A DNA stretch of 52,420 nucleotides from Terana coerulea (Eukaryota > Basidiomycota > Agaricomycetes > Polyporales > Phanerochaetaceae). A program made the position numbers and the translations under genes. The stretch lies in NCBI GenBank assembly GCA_024811115.1, contig JAKOGH010000368.1:1-52420 (forward strand), written 5' to 3'. Below, one piece after another: positions 22,869 to 34,246 of the stretch; positions within the stretch are counted from its first letter, which is position 1; every line of letters starts with the position of its first letter. The notes under the pieces are model-generated. The model saw only the letters and a program-made list of their open reading frames with translations. It searched no databases and was not told where the DNA came from.

Positions 22869-24549
22869 ATGCTTAGATCTGGCCACAAGAATAACTGGTA
22901 CGTCAATTGACGTCGTTCTTTTATATGCCTAGAATAAGTGTGTTTACTTTTACAGCCTCCGCGTCCTGTCTATCTTGCGTCAAGCCTGTGATGCAAATGA
23001 CCCAACTCTAAAGCGCCTTCTCGCAATTATGAAATGCCGAGAAGAGCTTCTGAACGTGAATACTTTGCATCATTGTATGCTGTACACATGTCAAGCTTAT
23101 CACTGCATCTTCAGTTCAGTGCATCAGCACTGACCAGCAGAGGTGTCCTTGAAATCTTTGGAAAGAAGCTTGCCGAAGATGATAACAACCATGCGATGAT
23201 GCTAACCGAATACTTGGGCCGTCGCGGGGATGATCAGAGCGAAATTCTCGGTTTGCGAGGTCAAGACGCTGTAACACTCCTGGACCTCCTAACTTGGGTA
23301 CCGTGGAGATTTATGCCATTTGTATATTCAATGACACTGACTCAACGTTTCAGCTGCTCTTTAATTCTAGCAAGCCAGTACAATACAGCCTAGACAAGTG
23401 GCAGAGCACCCTGCGGACGGTGCGACGGCTGAGTGTGCGACTCACCCAGGAGTCCGGCCAGCTTCCCAATGCCGTTCTCCTACAGGGTGTCACTCTACAT
23501 GAAGGGATATTGGAGCCTGAGACCTCGGGATCATTCGGGGATATCTACAAGGGAGTGTACGACCACGAAGCCGTCGCTGTGAAGGCATTTAGGCCGCTTG
23601 CACGGACGGAACAGCACGTCTCGAAGCAGGAAAGGCAAAAGGCGAGTAACGCCTCAGTTTAGAGGGCGGTATGTTCCGCTCCGGTTCTAAAAAGTATCTA
23701 TCGCTACTATAGGTTCTATATCGAGAAATTGCCATCCTGTTCTCGCTTGATCATCCAAACATTTGCAATATTTACGGCGTTGCAACGGGCTTAATCCCTT
23801 ACTCTCCCATATGTCTCGTCTCTCCCTGGATGCAGCGCGGAAGTGTGGTCGGTGGTTCTACACCAGAATTCGTGCCCGAGGACGTCCTCTGCCACGTACG
23901 CTTGCCTCTGAAATCTCAAAGCTCTGTCTAAGCCGTATAGCGTAGATCACGGAAATAGCGTCTGCGCTCGCATATCTGCACGGAGAGAATATAGCACATG
24001 GCGACCTTCACGGGGTACGTAGATCACGTTTCTTACTATTTCGGTGTTTGACACGGATGGGCGGCTCAGGGCAATGTCCTCGTCGACGACAAGGGCACCG
24101 TGCGCATCACCGACTTCGGCGTTGCGAACTTCCTCGACTCAAGCGCGGCGAGTGCATCCTTCAACCAGACTGGTGCCTATCGCTGGATGGCCCCTGAGGT
24201 TCTGCAGGGCGCGCAGACAATTCCGCCAGTAATCAAGCACACGGCGGCCAGCGACATCTACTCTTTCGCAAGCCTCATCTGGGAGGTGCGTCTTCCCGTC
24301 CCCGTTTGCCGTACTCCGACGCAACTGCGTTTTCCGCAGATATACGACAGCAAGGCACCGTTTTACAATGTTTCCCACGCAGTCGCCTACATCGACTGCT
24401 TGGAGGGTAAGCGGCCTAGCCGCGACCAGTGCTCGCGGTCCATCTCCGATAGCCTTTGGGCGCTAATGGAAGACTGCTGGAAGTTTGCCCCAGACGACAG
24501 GCCTACCACACGGGATGTGCTGGTCAGGTTGCAGGTGATGAAGCCATAG
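22869..24549 (+). CDS. TKL-like protein kinase, about 425 aa
   Basis: Exons by eye: 22869-22897, 22956-23055, 23115-23297, 23354-23641, 23713-23895, 23946-24014, 24070-24285, 24340-24549; joined they are exactly in frame (1278 nt). The kinase domain covers residues about 155-422. It has the glycine-rich loop ETSGSFGDIYKG, the ATP-binding Lys in VAVK (about 181), the helix C Glu in LYREIAILF (about 205), HGDLHGGNVLV (Asp about 281), ITDFGVANF (Asp about 299), WMAPEVLQG, and ALMEDCWKFAPDDRP near the end. HGD instead of HRD and the overall pattern match the expanded TKL-type kinases of agaricomycetes. The first 100 residues are unassigned helical sequence (GRRGDDQSEILGLRGQDA). The ATG at 22869 is the first in frame after a plausible splice acceptor at 22836; an upstream exon is possible. 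All catalytic residues are present, so it is probably active. Confidence 0.85.
23642..23712 (+). other. GC-AG intron in the kinase gene
   Basis: Only a GCGAGT...ATAG intron joins QERQK to VLYREIAIL in frame. A GT donor 4 bases later (GTAACG) gives the wrong frame. GC-AG introns are a known minor class in fungi. Confidence 0.65.
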
Positions 24550-25316
24550 TTCTCTGCGTAGCTGTGCGTTCATTCCCATGCTGCCGTTTGCAAGTGACAT
24601 CCTGACAGTTGATTAGTCGCGTCGATGTAAGCAAGTTGGCAGCCTCCCGTTTGTCATGAGTACAGTAAATGTATAAGAACCGAGTCATGAAATGAGCAAA
24701 ATATGGGGGATGACTATAAGTCACTTTACTGTGGCTAGTGAGAGAAGATGCATGCGTCTGGAGCGTATGAGATGGGTACACAAATTGGTGGGTGTGGGCT
24801 TTCTGTTCTTCGTCGAGCCATATGTGGTACTGGTACACGCAAGGCGACCGAGGGCTAGACACCCGCGCGCTTTCCGCCTCCTTTCCGTATTTTGCAAGGG
24901 GCATGCACCCGTAAGCGCCCTGACGTGGGGCAGGGGAGGGGGTCTCTCGAGGGACGTTATCCGGGATTTTTTCCAGAGTATATAATCTTATAGTATGGTA
25001 TCTTCGAGGCATAAAATAGCTCGTACATGACTTTTACAAACACGCAAGCCTCTTTCATGTGTGTTTCTACGCCCAAGAGCTCAGTGTGGTTGGATTGAGT
25101 AAGTAACGATCACACCATTACTTATGCACTGTATACTTGCTTCAACTCAGTGATGGTGACAAGTCACTGGGGTAACAATGTTATTCTAGCCGTGCCAACA
25201 CCTCGGTCCAGAACCCTTCAGAGAATAAGTACCAGCTACCGGCAGCTCATATGCTGGATGACATGGGTTGAGCAATATAACACAGTAACAATATTGATAT
25301 TCACAGCTCAGGGATA
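24550..25316. other. intergenic, no gene recognised
   Basis: 3' flank of the kinase gene. A few short frames lie on either strand without recognisable products. The right edge meets the presumed start of the copia LTR. Confidence 0.5.
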
Positions 25317-26277
25317 TGTTGAGTCAGATAGACGCCGTAAGCGCTCTGCTCATATCTTCTCTATTGTTCCACCAGGTTCCACTGTGACGATGCCTATTGT
25401 CTATTGTCCTGGTATCTATTTGTGTCTGTTTGTAGTACAGCCACTCTGTATTGTATATAAGGCAGCTCTCTGCGCCATACATAATAAGACTCTTACATCT
25501 CTCAACTAGTGTTGCCAAAGTTCAGTTCAGTTCAGTTCAGGCCCTTTTTGTCCGAACCAGAACCAGAACCAAGTGTTTAGTAGCCGAACCAGAACTGAAC
25601 TGAACTGAACTAGCATGAACTAGTTCAGTCGGTTCAGTTCAGGGTTCAAACTGGTTCGAACCATTGAACCATGTATATATCTGCTTTACTCTGTCAAATC
25701 AGTATAATTGCAATGGTAGATCATAATAGAGTTATATATTGACATCTAGAAGGGTTTGTATAGTGCAAAAGCCTTATATTATGACATTTTGAAGCTCAGT
25801 GTCTGATAAAGGCTGCCAGTTGCCATTTTTGGCAGCTATTGATGGCATCATGTATACACCGAAACATAAGCAGAGCAACATTTGGTGCTCAGTTTACATG
25901 CACAATGATGAAAAAATAGTTTAGACATGCTACAGTAAGTAAGTTCATGTACTTTTCTCATGAATCCCAGTACAAATACACTACATAATATGTACATGGT
26001 TCATGGTTGACCGGTTCGAACTTGGTTTGGGATGTGACAGCCATGCCCGAACCAAGAACCGAACTAAGTTACCTAGAGGCCAAACCAGAACTGAACCGAA
26101 CTAAACTACATAGTTCAGTTCATTGGTTCAGTTCTGAACCACTGAACTGAACTGAACTTTGGCAACACTACTCTCAACCTACTAACGTGTGTATCAACCA
26201 ACCTACAGGTGAGTAACCATCCTAGCTTCCTCTAGGCCTCGGTAGGAGTGTACGCCACTGTATGCGCTGCACTTCTA
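25317..26277 (+). repeat. 5' LTR of the copia element, split by a hAT MITE
   Basis: Starts TGTTGAGTCAG, has a TATA box (TGTATATAAGGCAGC at 25452-25466) and ends near CTTCTACA at 26277, followed by GGTTATGAGCCC as the likely primer-binding region. Without the 664-bp insertion and its 8-bp duplication the LTR would be about 289 bp. Both edges are by pattern only, because no 3' LTR is present for comparison; GGATA (25312-25316) is the candidate target duplication. Confidence 0.55.
25507..26170. mobile_element. hAT MITE with iterated GAACT/AGTTC ends, 664 bp
   Basis: Terminal inverted repeats TAGTGTTGCCAAAGTTCAG and its complement at the right end. An exact 8-bp duplication, CTCTCAAC, flanks it (25499-25506 and 26171-26178), which is diagnostic of hAT-type insertion. 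Both subterminal regions, and to a lesser degree the interior, carry many AGTTC or GAACT pentamers, plus GGTTCGAAC boxes. Such iterated motifs are typical transposase-binding sites. No coding capacity. Confidence 0.9.
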
Positions 26278-26512
26278 CAGGTTATGAGCCCCGATGACGC
26301 GGTTGCTTGCGCCGTCACTAGCAGCAGCAACCAGCTCATTGGTAAACTCGCCTGTACCTGTTTGCTGCCATTGTGTGCGACGGTTGCGCTCTCCAGCGCA
26401 CCGTTTAAGCGCCGGGCAAGCTGAGCAGGCACGAGGGTGCCCTTTAGGGCCCCTCCTTGGCTAAAGCCATGTCGACGTCGTGACGACCGTTCTGTTCCCA
26501 CAGACCAGAACA

Positions 26513-29500
26513 TGTCTTCCTCACTCGAGAAGCTTGTCCCCGTCCTCAACGAAACCAACTGGGAGCACTGGAATGACACCTTGAAGTCGTTCCTGGGCAC
26601 TCAGGAATCTCTCGTCAGCTCTTAACAACCCAGCCAACGGTGCCGACTTTAGTTCGCACTATCCCGGCAGCTCCCGCTCACACTCGCAGTTGCAGCTGTG
26701 GGTACCACCCCAGCCATCCCTGCGCTCCCCGCCTCTGGTGAGGTCTGGCAACGAGCATGAGCACTCAAGGGGCCGTCGACAAGCTCGACGACTGGATCAA
26801 CAATGACCTCCAGCGCCATGGGCTTCATCCGCCTTCACCTGACTTATCAAATCGGACAGTCGGTGAAGAACAAAACGACAGCCAAGGCCCTGTACGAGTC
26901 CTTGCAAACGACCTACACCTGAAACACTCTGGGTACGGCCTACGCTGACTTGAGGGCCTCCTGGAAACTCGCATCCCTGAGGATCAGTCTCCAGCACCCG
27001 CGATCGCCAAGATCCAAGCCCATGTCGACCGCCCTAGATGCAGTCTATGCAGCCGTGGACGATTACATACACCTGATGCTCCTCATTTCGAAGACACCAG
27101 GGTATGGTAAGCACATCGCCACCGTCACCACGCTGAACCAGAAGATGGTGGACACAGCACTGACTCCTACCCCGCTTGGGGCCCCTGAACTCAAGGTTTA
27201 CGGGCAGCAGCTCATTGCTGCTTGGGAGCAGCGAAAGCTTTCCGGGTGGACAGCGCAAGCAGACTGAGTCTGCCAAGCGCGTCACCGCTGTCAAGAACAA
27301 GGGAAGGATCCTCAGTTCAAACAGCAGCAGCACCCTAACGCGCAGCAGCAGCAGCAGCAGGATGGTGCCGGCAACGGCAAGGGAAAGAAAAACCCAGCGC
27401 GGCAAGCGCGCGGGCAAGGCAAGGGCAGAGCCCAGGACGCTGACCACAGTCACTCCTACATTGCTGCTCCAGTCATCCCGGTAGTGAACGACTTCGCCCC
27501 TGACGTGCCGCTCACAAAGTCCGAGGCCGAAGAGATTCGATCTCGCATTGAAGGAGAGCGCGAGCTCTGGCTCGCCAACGGCAACCAGTTCCCCGCCCAA
27601 GGCTCTGGCCCTTGCTGAGAAGCTCGGAGTCGTTAGGTCCCAGGAGCGCATCCGGACCCTCGAGGAGGTTGACAACGCCAACGAGCACAACGCTTATTGT
27701 GCGGACGCCATGCAGGACATCAAACACCGCAACTTGCAGAACACAGTTCCAATCCTCGATGAGGATAACAAGTTCCAAACTCTGCACAAGGCCCAGCTTG
27801 AAGCCGCAGAGCTCCGCAAGACTGCCCGCCAAGCAGTGGATTGCAGACAAGAATGCCGCCCCTGAACAAGGGCTCGACCCTCGACCAGGAAGCGTCGCAG
27901 ACACTCCCGATGGGAACGACACCAGCTCGTGAAGCTGGCTGTTGCCCAGAAAAGCGAATTACGCCGCCGCCGCCGAAGATGAGGCGCGGAGAAGGCTCGT
28001 CGTGTTAAGCAGGCCGACCTCAACTATGCCGAGCGTATGCTTGATGCTCGCATCGCCGAGCTCGGCCGCTCGCATCGACTCGAACAACGTTGCTTTCAAA
28101 CACAAGTTTGCTGAGCCGGGAGTTTGTCGAGGCAGCTCCTCTCGCTCAAGCCAAAGCACGCTGCGACACTTCACCGATTATCTGGTCCAACGAAGTCGAC
28201 ATGCAAATGTCGCTCGACAGGGAGGACGGCCGACGCCCGTGACCACCCTGACATCGAGGACGCCGTGTCCCTCGGAAATGAGGACAACGACAGCGACATC
28301 GGCGACCAGTTCGCCGGATGCCTAATGGACAATCGAGAGATCCACCAGGGACATCATCAACGCATACTTGAGTACGTCCCCTCTAACTCTGCACTCGTGC
28401 ACCACACTGACCGAAACCTTGCAGCTGATTGCGCGGTGTCTCGGTGGGCTGAATTAAATAGTAGATACCACATGTATGCTACTATATTGAATGGAGCTGG
28501 ATTCCTTCAATTCTGGGCCGATATGTGCACAACAAGTATTTTAACGCGTGTCAAAGCTGCAAAGGTAAAAACCTTGCAAAATCAAGTGATTGGCTGCTCA
28601 ACTCTGGAGCGTCATTTCACTTTACTGGTCAGAGAAGTTTATTGCGCAATTTGCGCAACATTGACTTAATTCGTTCAAAGCGGCTAATGGGCATGTAACT
28701 ATCTCTGAGGAAGGTGACTCTGTCATCAACTACCGTCCTAGCACGATGAGCAGAACAATTAAAGTTTTACTGAAAAATGTTCGACTTATGCCTTCACAGA
28801 AGGACATGAATCTTATCTCGCTTGGTCAGCTGCTACAATAAAACTGGTTAATCGAGGGTGACCCAACTACTCTTAAAATCCCGCGGTGATAATCGCCAGG
28901 AATTATTACAACTCGTGCCGCTTTATCCAAATGCAATAGTGTACTACTTAGACACTGACCAAGACAGCTTTGCGCTGGTCTTGCACGAAATAATGCATAG
29001 ACGTTTTGGACATCCCTCTGAGCAGATCCTACGTCAACTTCCGTCAGCAATGACAGAATGTCCTAATTTCGACTATAACAAGTCGGACTCACCCTGCTCT
29101 GGCTGCGCACAAGGAAAGATGCACAATCGCTCTTTCCTAGCTGACGCCCTCGACGAGCATCGCGACCTTTGAGCTCATTCACAGTGACTTGAAGGAATTC
29201 TCAGTTGATTCATATCACCGGTACAAGTATATCATCACCTTTATCAATGATTATACGTCGCATGCATGGATTATTTGCCTCAGGCTAAAATCCGTCGCCA
29301 TCCAAGTGACAAAGAACTTTCTTGCCATGGTTCAAAACCAGCATAAAGCTAATGTCGAGAGCTGGATGTCGGATGCAGGGAGGATACAAGTCAAACGCAT
29401 TCATTCAAATGCTAAAGAACGCGAGGGATTAAAATCCTAACTAGCGTTCCTCATATTCCACAGCAGAATGGACGCTGAGCGGTTCAACCGAACCCTCATG

Positions 29501-31190
29501 GACAAAGCCGAGGCTATGCGCTTTACAGCTTGCATTCCTCCTTCGTGGTGGGAATTTGCGGTTATGCATGCTATAGTGCTTTACAACCGCACTCCTGTTT
29601 CACAATTAAAATGGGTTACGCCTTATGAGGCACTCATGGGTGAAAAACCACGCGTTGATAACATCCGGCGTGTTTGGCTGCGGTGCATGGGTTTTTATCC
29701 CTGCCGACATTCGAAAGAACAAACCACAGCCTAAGTCCGAAATGATGACATACATCGAATACGACGAGCACGGTTGGACCTTTATGAGAGGACCTAACAA
29801 CGTTGTGTTTCGCTTCAACTCAAGTCGAGTGGTGCGAAACTTACTTCCCCAAGTGTCCTGACGGCAAAATGCCCGTGCGGCCTGATCCGCCTGCACAAAA
29901 TACCAACAACGCGAATGACAGTGAGTCTTCGCAAGGTGCAAGACCAGACAATAGTGACGATGATGTGCCACCTCCTAAACGGCGAGCTGCACCTCGTACT
30001 AACCCTCTTCCGCCAAAAAGAGACCGAGCGGTTTGAACGACGGTTCGACCCCTAAGCCCCCTGTTGGGCGTAGCCCGAGTCTGCCCTCGTCAGCGAGGCA
30101 ACACCACCCACAGAAGATCCGCAGGTACTGGCACTATCAGTTATTCCTACCGAGCCACAGCGTAGTACTCGCGAACGGAGGATCCTAGTCAGAAATCCAG
30201 GCTCCGTGTACAATCAGTCACAAGCACTGTCACGAGTTTTAGGTGCTGATAGAGGTATCCGTAGTTGGGAAAAGCAGACTGGCCAGACCAAGCCCACCAA
30301 GGTTAGCTACCGAGGGCACGGTCAGTCTAGCAAGCAGCCCGACAGTGTCCCCGTGACACGTCCTGCTAACCCTTTCACATCCGAACAGCTCGAACCTGTT
30401 CCGAATATCACTGAGCCCACTGAAGACACTGGAAGCGAAAGCCCAGTGTCAGATGACGTACTGGCATGACTGTGCCGGGAAGGGGGAGTAAATCTCTACA
30501 ATTATTTGCTTGCCCAAGCAGTCGATCCTGACGCTAACAAAGTCTTCAGTCCGAGACTGGACTTTACGTGACATAAACCACCTGCCTGCAAAACAGCAGG
30601 TAGAATGGCGTGCTGCATGCAAAGACGAGCTCAATGCATTAAGCAAAAGAGGCGTGTTCGAACTCGCCCCGCGGCCGAAAGGCAAACACGTCATTAAGAA
30701 CCAATGGGTTTTTGATGAGAAGTCAGATGGTCGAAAGAAAGCGCGACTTGTAGCTTGCGGCTTCTCTCAGATTGAGGGAATCGACTACGACAAAATCTTC
30801 TCTCCACTCGTATGGTTTGAAACCGTTAGATTCATACTTGCCCTTACGGCACTCGAAAGCTTCTTCCTCACTGGCCTCGATGTGCGCGAACGCATATCTG
30901 TACAGACTGTTAGATGAGGAGATCTATATGGAACAACCCGATGGCTTTCCTGCTCAAGGAAAAAGCACATGGTGCAAGGTTCTTCTCGCCTATAACTTCA
31001 AGCCCAGACTGTTCATTGCACGGCGCGAAACCTAAGAATAAGGGGCGTCCGATCCAAGGATCTCTGGTAACAGCAGGCAACGCAGACGCTCGTCAAGCGC
31101 TTTGAGGACTCCGAAGCCAGTGCTGACTAACATGCCGCAAAAGGAATTTCCATCAATGTGAAGTCTGAACATATAGCAGACGTGGGTCAT
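26513..31190 (+). pseudogene. copia gag-pol remnant
   Basis: Gag starts at 26513 with MSSSLEKLVPVLNETNWEHW and continues in shifted frames (27030-27265) to a glutamine run (CAG repeat at 27340-27360) and basic tail. 27630-27880 holds an unusual helical stretch, TLEEVDNANEHNAYCADAMQ. The protease site reads WLLNSGASFHFT at 28591-28626, with Asn in place of the catalytic Asp. Integrase: MHRRFGHPSEQILRQLP (about 28995), CSGCAQGKMHNRSF (about 29096), ELIHSDLKEFS (about 29171), FINDYTSHAWI, then ERFNRTLMDKAEAMRFTACI (29474) and IPPSWWEFAVMHA. Reverse transcriptase: VEWRAACKDELNAL (about 30600), IKNQWVFDEKSDGRKKARLV (about 30694), RFILALTALES, then EEIYMEQPDGFP (30918). Only INVKSEHIADV (near 31152) survives of the RNase H end. 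Confidence 0.85.
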
Positions 31191-31228
31191 CTCAAGGTCA
31201 TCTATGCACGTCTCTTGAGTACTTGCTA

Positions 31229-31391
31229 CAGGCATCTACCACTCAGACACATGCTATCCTCGAATGTACGTCCTCGCCAAATCCATGGCCGCCAGACGGG
31301 GTTAGGCCCCACAAGCACGCCTTTTAGGCCGGCTATTTTGGCTGGAGACGTACGTTTGAGTGGTCACGTACATTTGAGTGGTAGATGCCTG
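31229..31391. mobile_element. small TA-flanked MITE, 163 bp
   Basis: Perfect terminal inverted repeats CAGGCATCTACCACTCA, flanked by TA on both sides (31227-31228 and 31392-31393). The right arm contains the motif CGTAC(G/A)TTTGAGTGGT twice. It lies just after the last recognisable copia codons. TA duplication and CAG termini match the other TA-type MITEs in the window, although the internal sequence differs. Confidence 0.8.
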
Positions 31392-31393
31392 TA

Positions 31394-34180
31394 TGTGTAT
31401 TTATACATAGAATGCAATCTATAGCCTAGAATTTAGAAATGATCATTATAGAGCTGTAATGGATGTCGTTCATTACTGTGGTCATTGAGCTACAGACAAA
31501 GACCCCGCTCCACTGAGTTACTTGATCGACGGTCATGGTGCTTAGCATTGACTTCAAGTTAACACAGTATGGGGTCGGAGTTGATACAAATCAAGAGGGC
31601 CTTTGGCGGGTACAAATATAGTAAATCAAGAGTACTTTCAACTGAGGGTGTTGTAACCTCTGGCGACTTGGGGCAGGTCAACGAGTATATTGCTGGGCAA
31701 TAGATCCGATATATTACTAAGGCAGGGAGAAGGGTAAGCATGATGCAAGGAAAAGGGAGCATCGACATCGTGTCTGAGGATTCATGCCACACAGTATAAT
31801 GCGCGTAGGCATGTGGTACTATAGTTGTCTATAGTCAACATTTCCTCGCGTCAACAAGTTAGTCAGGAGCTTCTTATGCACGACTTTTACGACGTACCGG
31901 CATATCCTGCGTCCAATTCAAGTGTCTCTCCATCCTCTTCTCCACTTATGAACTCATCCGATGAAGCCCATGAGGCGGGCGATGGCGGCTCTGCTAGAAG
32001 GCCGGACATAAGAGCCAAGAAACCAAGGAGAGTGTTGCAAGAACACACGAAACTGGCCAGATAGTATAACAGCACTTGTAGCTGCCCATTCAGCTGCGAA
32101 GGTGCTACCTGACCGTCAGCGATAAGCAAGATGAGCCAGGGTGAAGCGGAGGTCGAGCCAAGTCAGAATGGTCGTCTGCCGCGTCGCATCACAGCTGAGC
32201 GGACAGATCTGGTTCTGAATCTCGCGTGTCCTGAGGACCCCGTCCAATAGACGCCAGGGTCCCACCCGGGGTAGTTCGTTACTGAAGATTGTTGGATCGG
32301 ACGCCCTTGCCTAAGAACGTTGCTTGCCCGTGGCCGCTTCGGTCAGCGCGCTTTGCAGTCAAAGGCTCAAGATACATGGGCAGCAGGTACAGCACAATGG
32401 TAATCCGGCCGATGTACGCTTGCGCCAGTGTATGCTGAGTCGTGATGCGCTGTGTTCATCGTGGTCGAGAGATTGAAGAGGTTTGAGCAAAAGCGCTTAT
32501 AAGCGGTCACTGTACCCCGAAAGTGTCCGTAACAGGAACTGTCGGGAGTATTGATGTGCTTGATCAGTGATGCGCCACAACGCTGCAAATGCACGAGTGG
32601 CGCCTTGACTCAAGCCTAAGCCGTCTTCCAACATGCGCGTTCCAGCTTCTCTACACTCTGTCCGCCTTTGTCGGATCTGCGCACTCGGGTCGACACCAAC
32701 TGTGTGTTATAAAGAGTCGCTAGTGCAGTGGTGCGCCTTTGTTTCCTGTTGTACCGCCGGTCGTCCTCAGCTTACTGTTTCTCATTGCGCATTCACATGT
32801 CAGACTGTCTGTCCAACTTTACGTTCAACTATGCATGATCAGTTTAAGTGGTTGTGGCCGGCAAATGTCAATGAGTGATGACATACGTGGTGCTAAGTTC
32901 GGGACCGCGGGCGTGTTTAAAGAGTCCGAGACCACAGTCCGCCGATTCTGAGCCAACCATACTTTACCTGATGACCTCTTGGCCTCATTATTTGACAGCC
33001 ACCTAATCTTCTCCTCCTTTATGAAGCAAAGTTCTGATAGATGCACAGGTAGAGTCTGTCCGAACTTTGACCGCGCTTGCCTTGTGCGTCTGGTATCCTA
33101 GCCAAGCCTACTGTGACGTGGAGGTGCGTGTTCCCTCGTTCTGTCCGCTTGATGCAAACTCATGCAGTCATACCCTTCCAGCACCCATTTTAAAACTGAT
33201 TTCCACTTTCCAAATAATATACTGCTACATTCGCCCTTGCTACCTGCGCGCAAAGCTCCGAAGATCGTGACATGATGTGGCTCAGCTCTTCACGAGAGTG
33301 CGACAACGTTGAGCGAGATGCTTGGGAGCTAACTTGGACATTATCGGGTGCAACGTTAAGAGCGATGCATTTTCGTTTCGATATGGGTTCTAATGGAACG
33401 TCTACATTGTTCTATTCTTTACACATGATATCTAAATCTGCTAGTTTTCCTTTAGCATGCCAGTCATCTCAGGCTCCGATTCACTTCTGAAACAGCTACG
33501 GCAATATGCAGCTGCTAGACGACAGCGTGTGTGCGGCACTCTATGCGTCTCGTTCTTGTCCATTCCAGTGATCGTGGTATACGTCGGATAGCTTATGTGG
33601 CACAGCATAGAGTTTAATGACTTGTATGTAGCGTGCAGCTGCATCATACGGAGGCATGTAATCAGCCTTTAATGTGCCACAGCTCCTGGAGGATTTAATC
33701 CCCCAGCATTTTCTATGCCGACTACAACAACTGGAAGCGTCTGGGCAATCGCGCGACACGCCCCCTTGCATAGTCACACTTGACACAGACGCGTTCAAAC
33801 ACATCCTCCACCGGCCAAGACGAAGCAGAGTTCGAGCAGTGCTCGCTCTCGAGCGCGTGCCTGGAGAGCAGCACACGTCGGGATGTGGTACATCGGCGGA
33901 CGATCTTCGGGGCCATGTCTGTCACATCACACGCTGCTTTTGGTAGCTCGCCCGCCCTGCTGGGCTTGCATGACAGGCGAAGATCTGACGCCACACCGTC
34001 CGGACGGCAGATATCATCTCAAAACATCTTCAGCAGTACGTGATCACAGGGAAGCCGTTTGAACCGGGTCCATACGAGTAATGCGCATGCCGAGTGTGTT
34101 TCCGCTGACATGCACCGGATCACGTTCGCCAGCGCTGGCAAGAACTCGAATCCGCCACCCGTTCTCATTGCCATGCGTTT
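31394..34180. other. 2.8 kb without a recognised gene
   Basis: Mixed low-coding sequence between the copia remnant and 7TM copy F. The only frame with some protein character is 31825-32064 (+), 79 residues, serine-rich then basic (SSDEAHEAGDGG, then RAKKPRRVLQEHTKLAR); it has no known domain and no visible continuation. Frames near 33674-33946 (+) are unassigned. No long inverted repeats or LTRs were seen. Confidence 0.45.
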
Positions 34181-34186
34181 TATAGA
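34181..34186 (+). promoter_or_regulatory. TATA-like box of 7TM copy F
   Basis: TATAGA lies 66 bases before the ATG at 34247. Confidence 0.5.
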
Positions 34187-34246
34187 CCAGGCGGGGTCTC
34201 TCTGCGCACTTGCCTCTGTCCCGCTTACATCTCCTTCACCACTAGT

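Larger units (their letters stand above)
25317..31190 (+). mobile_element. Ty1/copia retrotransposon remnant
   Basis: Order 5' LTR, gag, protease, integrase, reverse transcriptase, RNase H end, which is the Ty1/copia order (integrase before reverse transcriptase). The 3' part is collapsed: most of reverse transcriptase and RNase H is deleted, and the 3' LTR is missing. All frames are broken. Confidence 0.88.

Noticed and set aside
24524..25012. 162-residue open frame on the - strand behind the kinase gene
   Set aside because: It overlaps the last kinase codons in antisense, has no domain, no splice signals and a low-complexity composition.
25507..26170. AGTTC/GAACT array as a CRISPR-like array
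   Set aside because: Units are 5 bp, in both orientations, without spacers, inside a transposon with inverted ends; also a eukaryotic genome.
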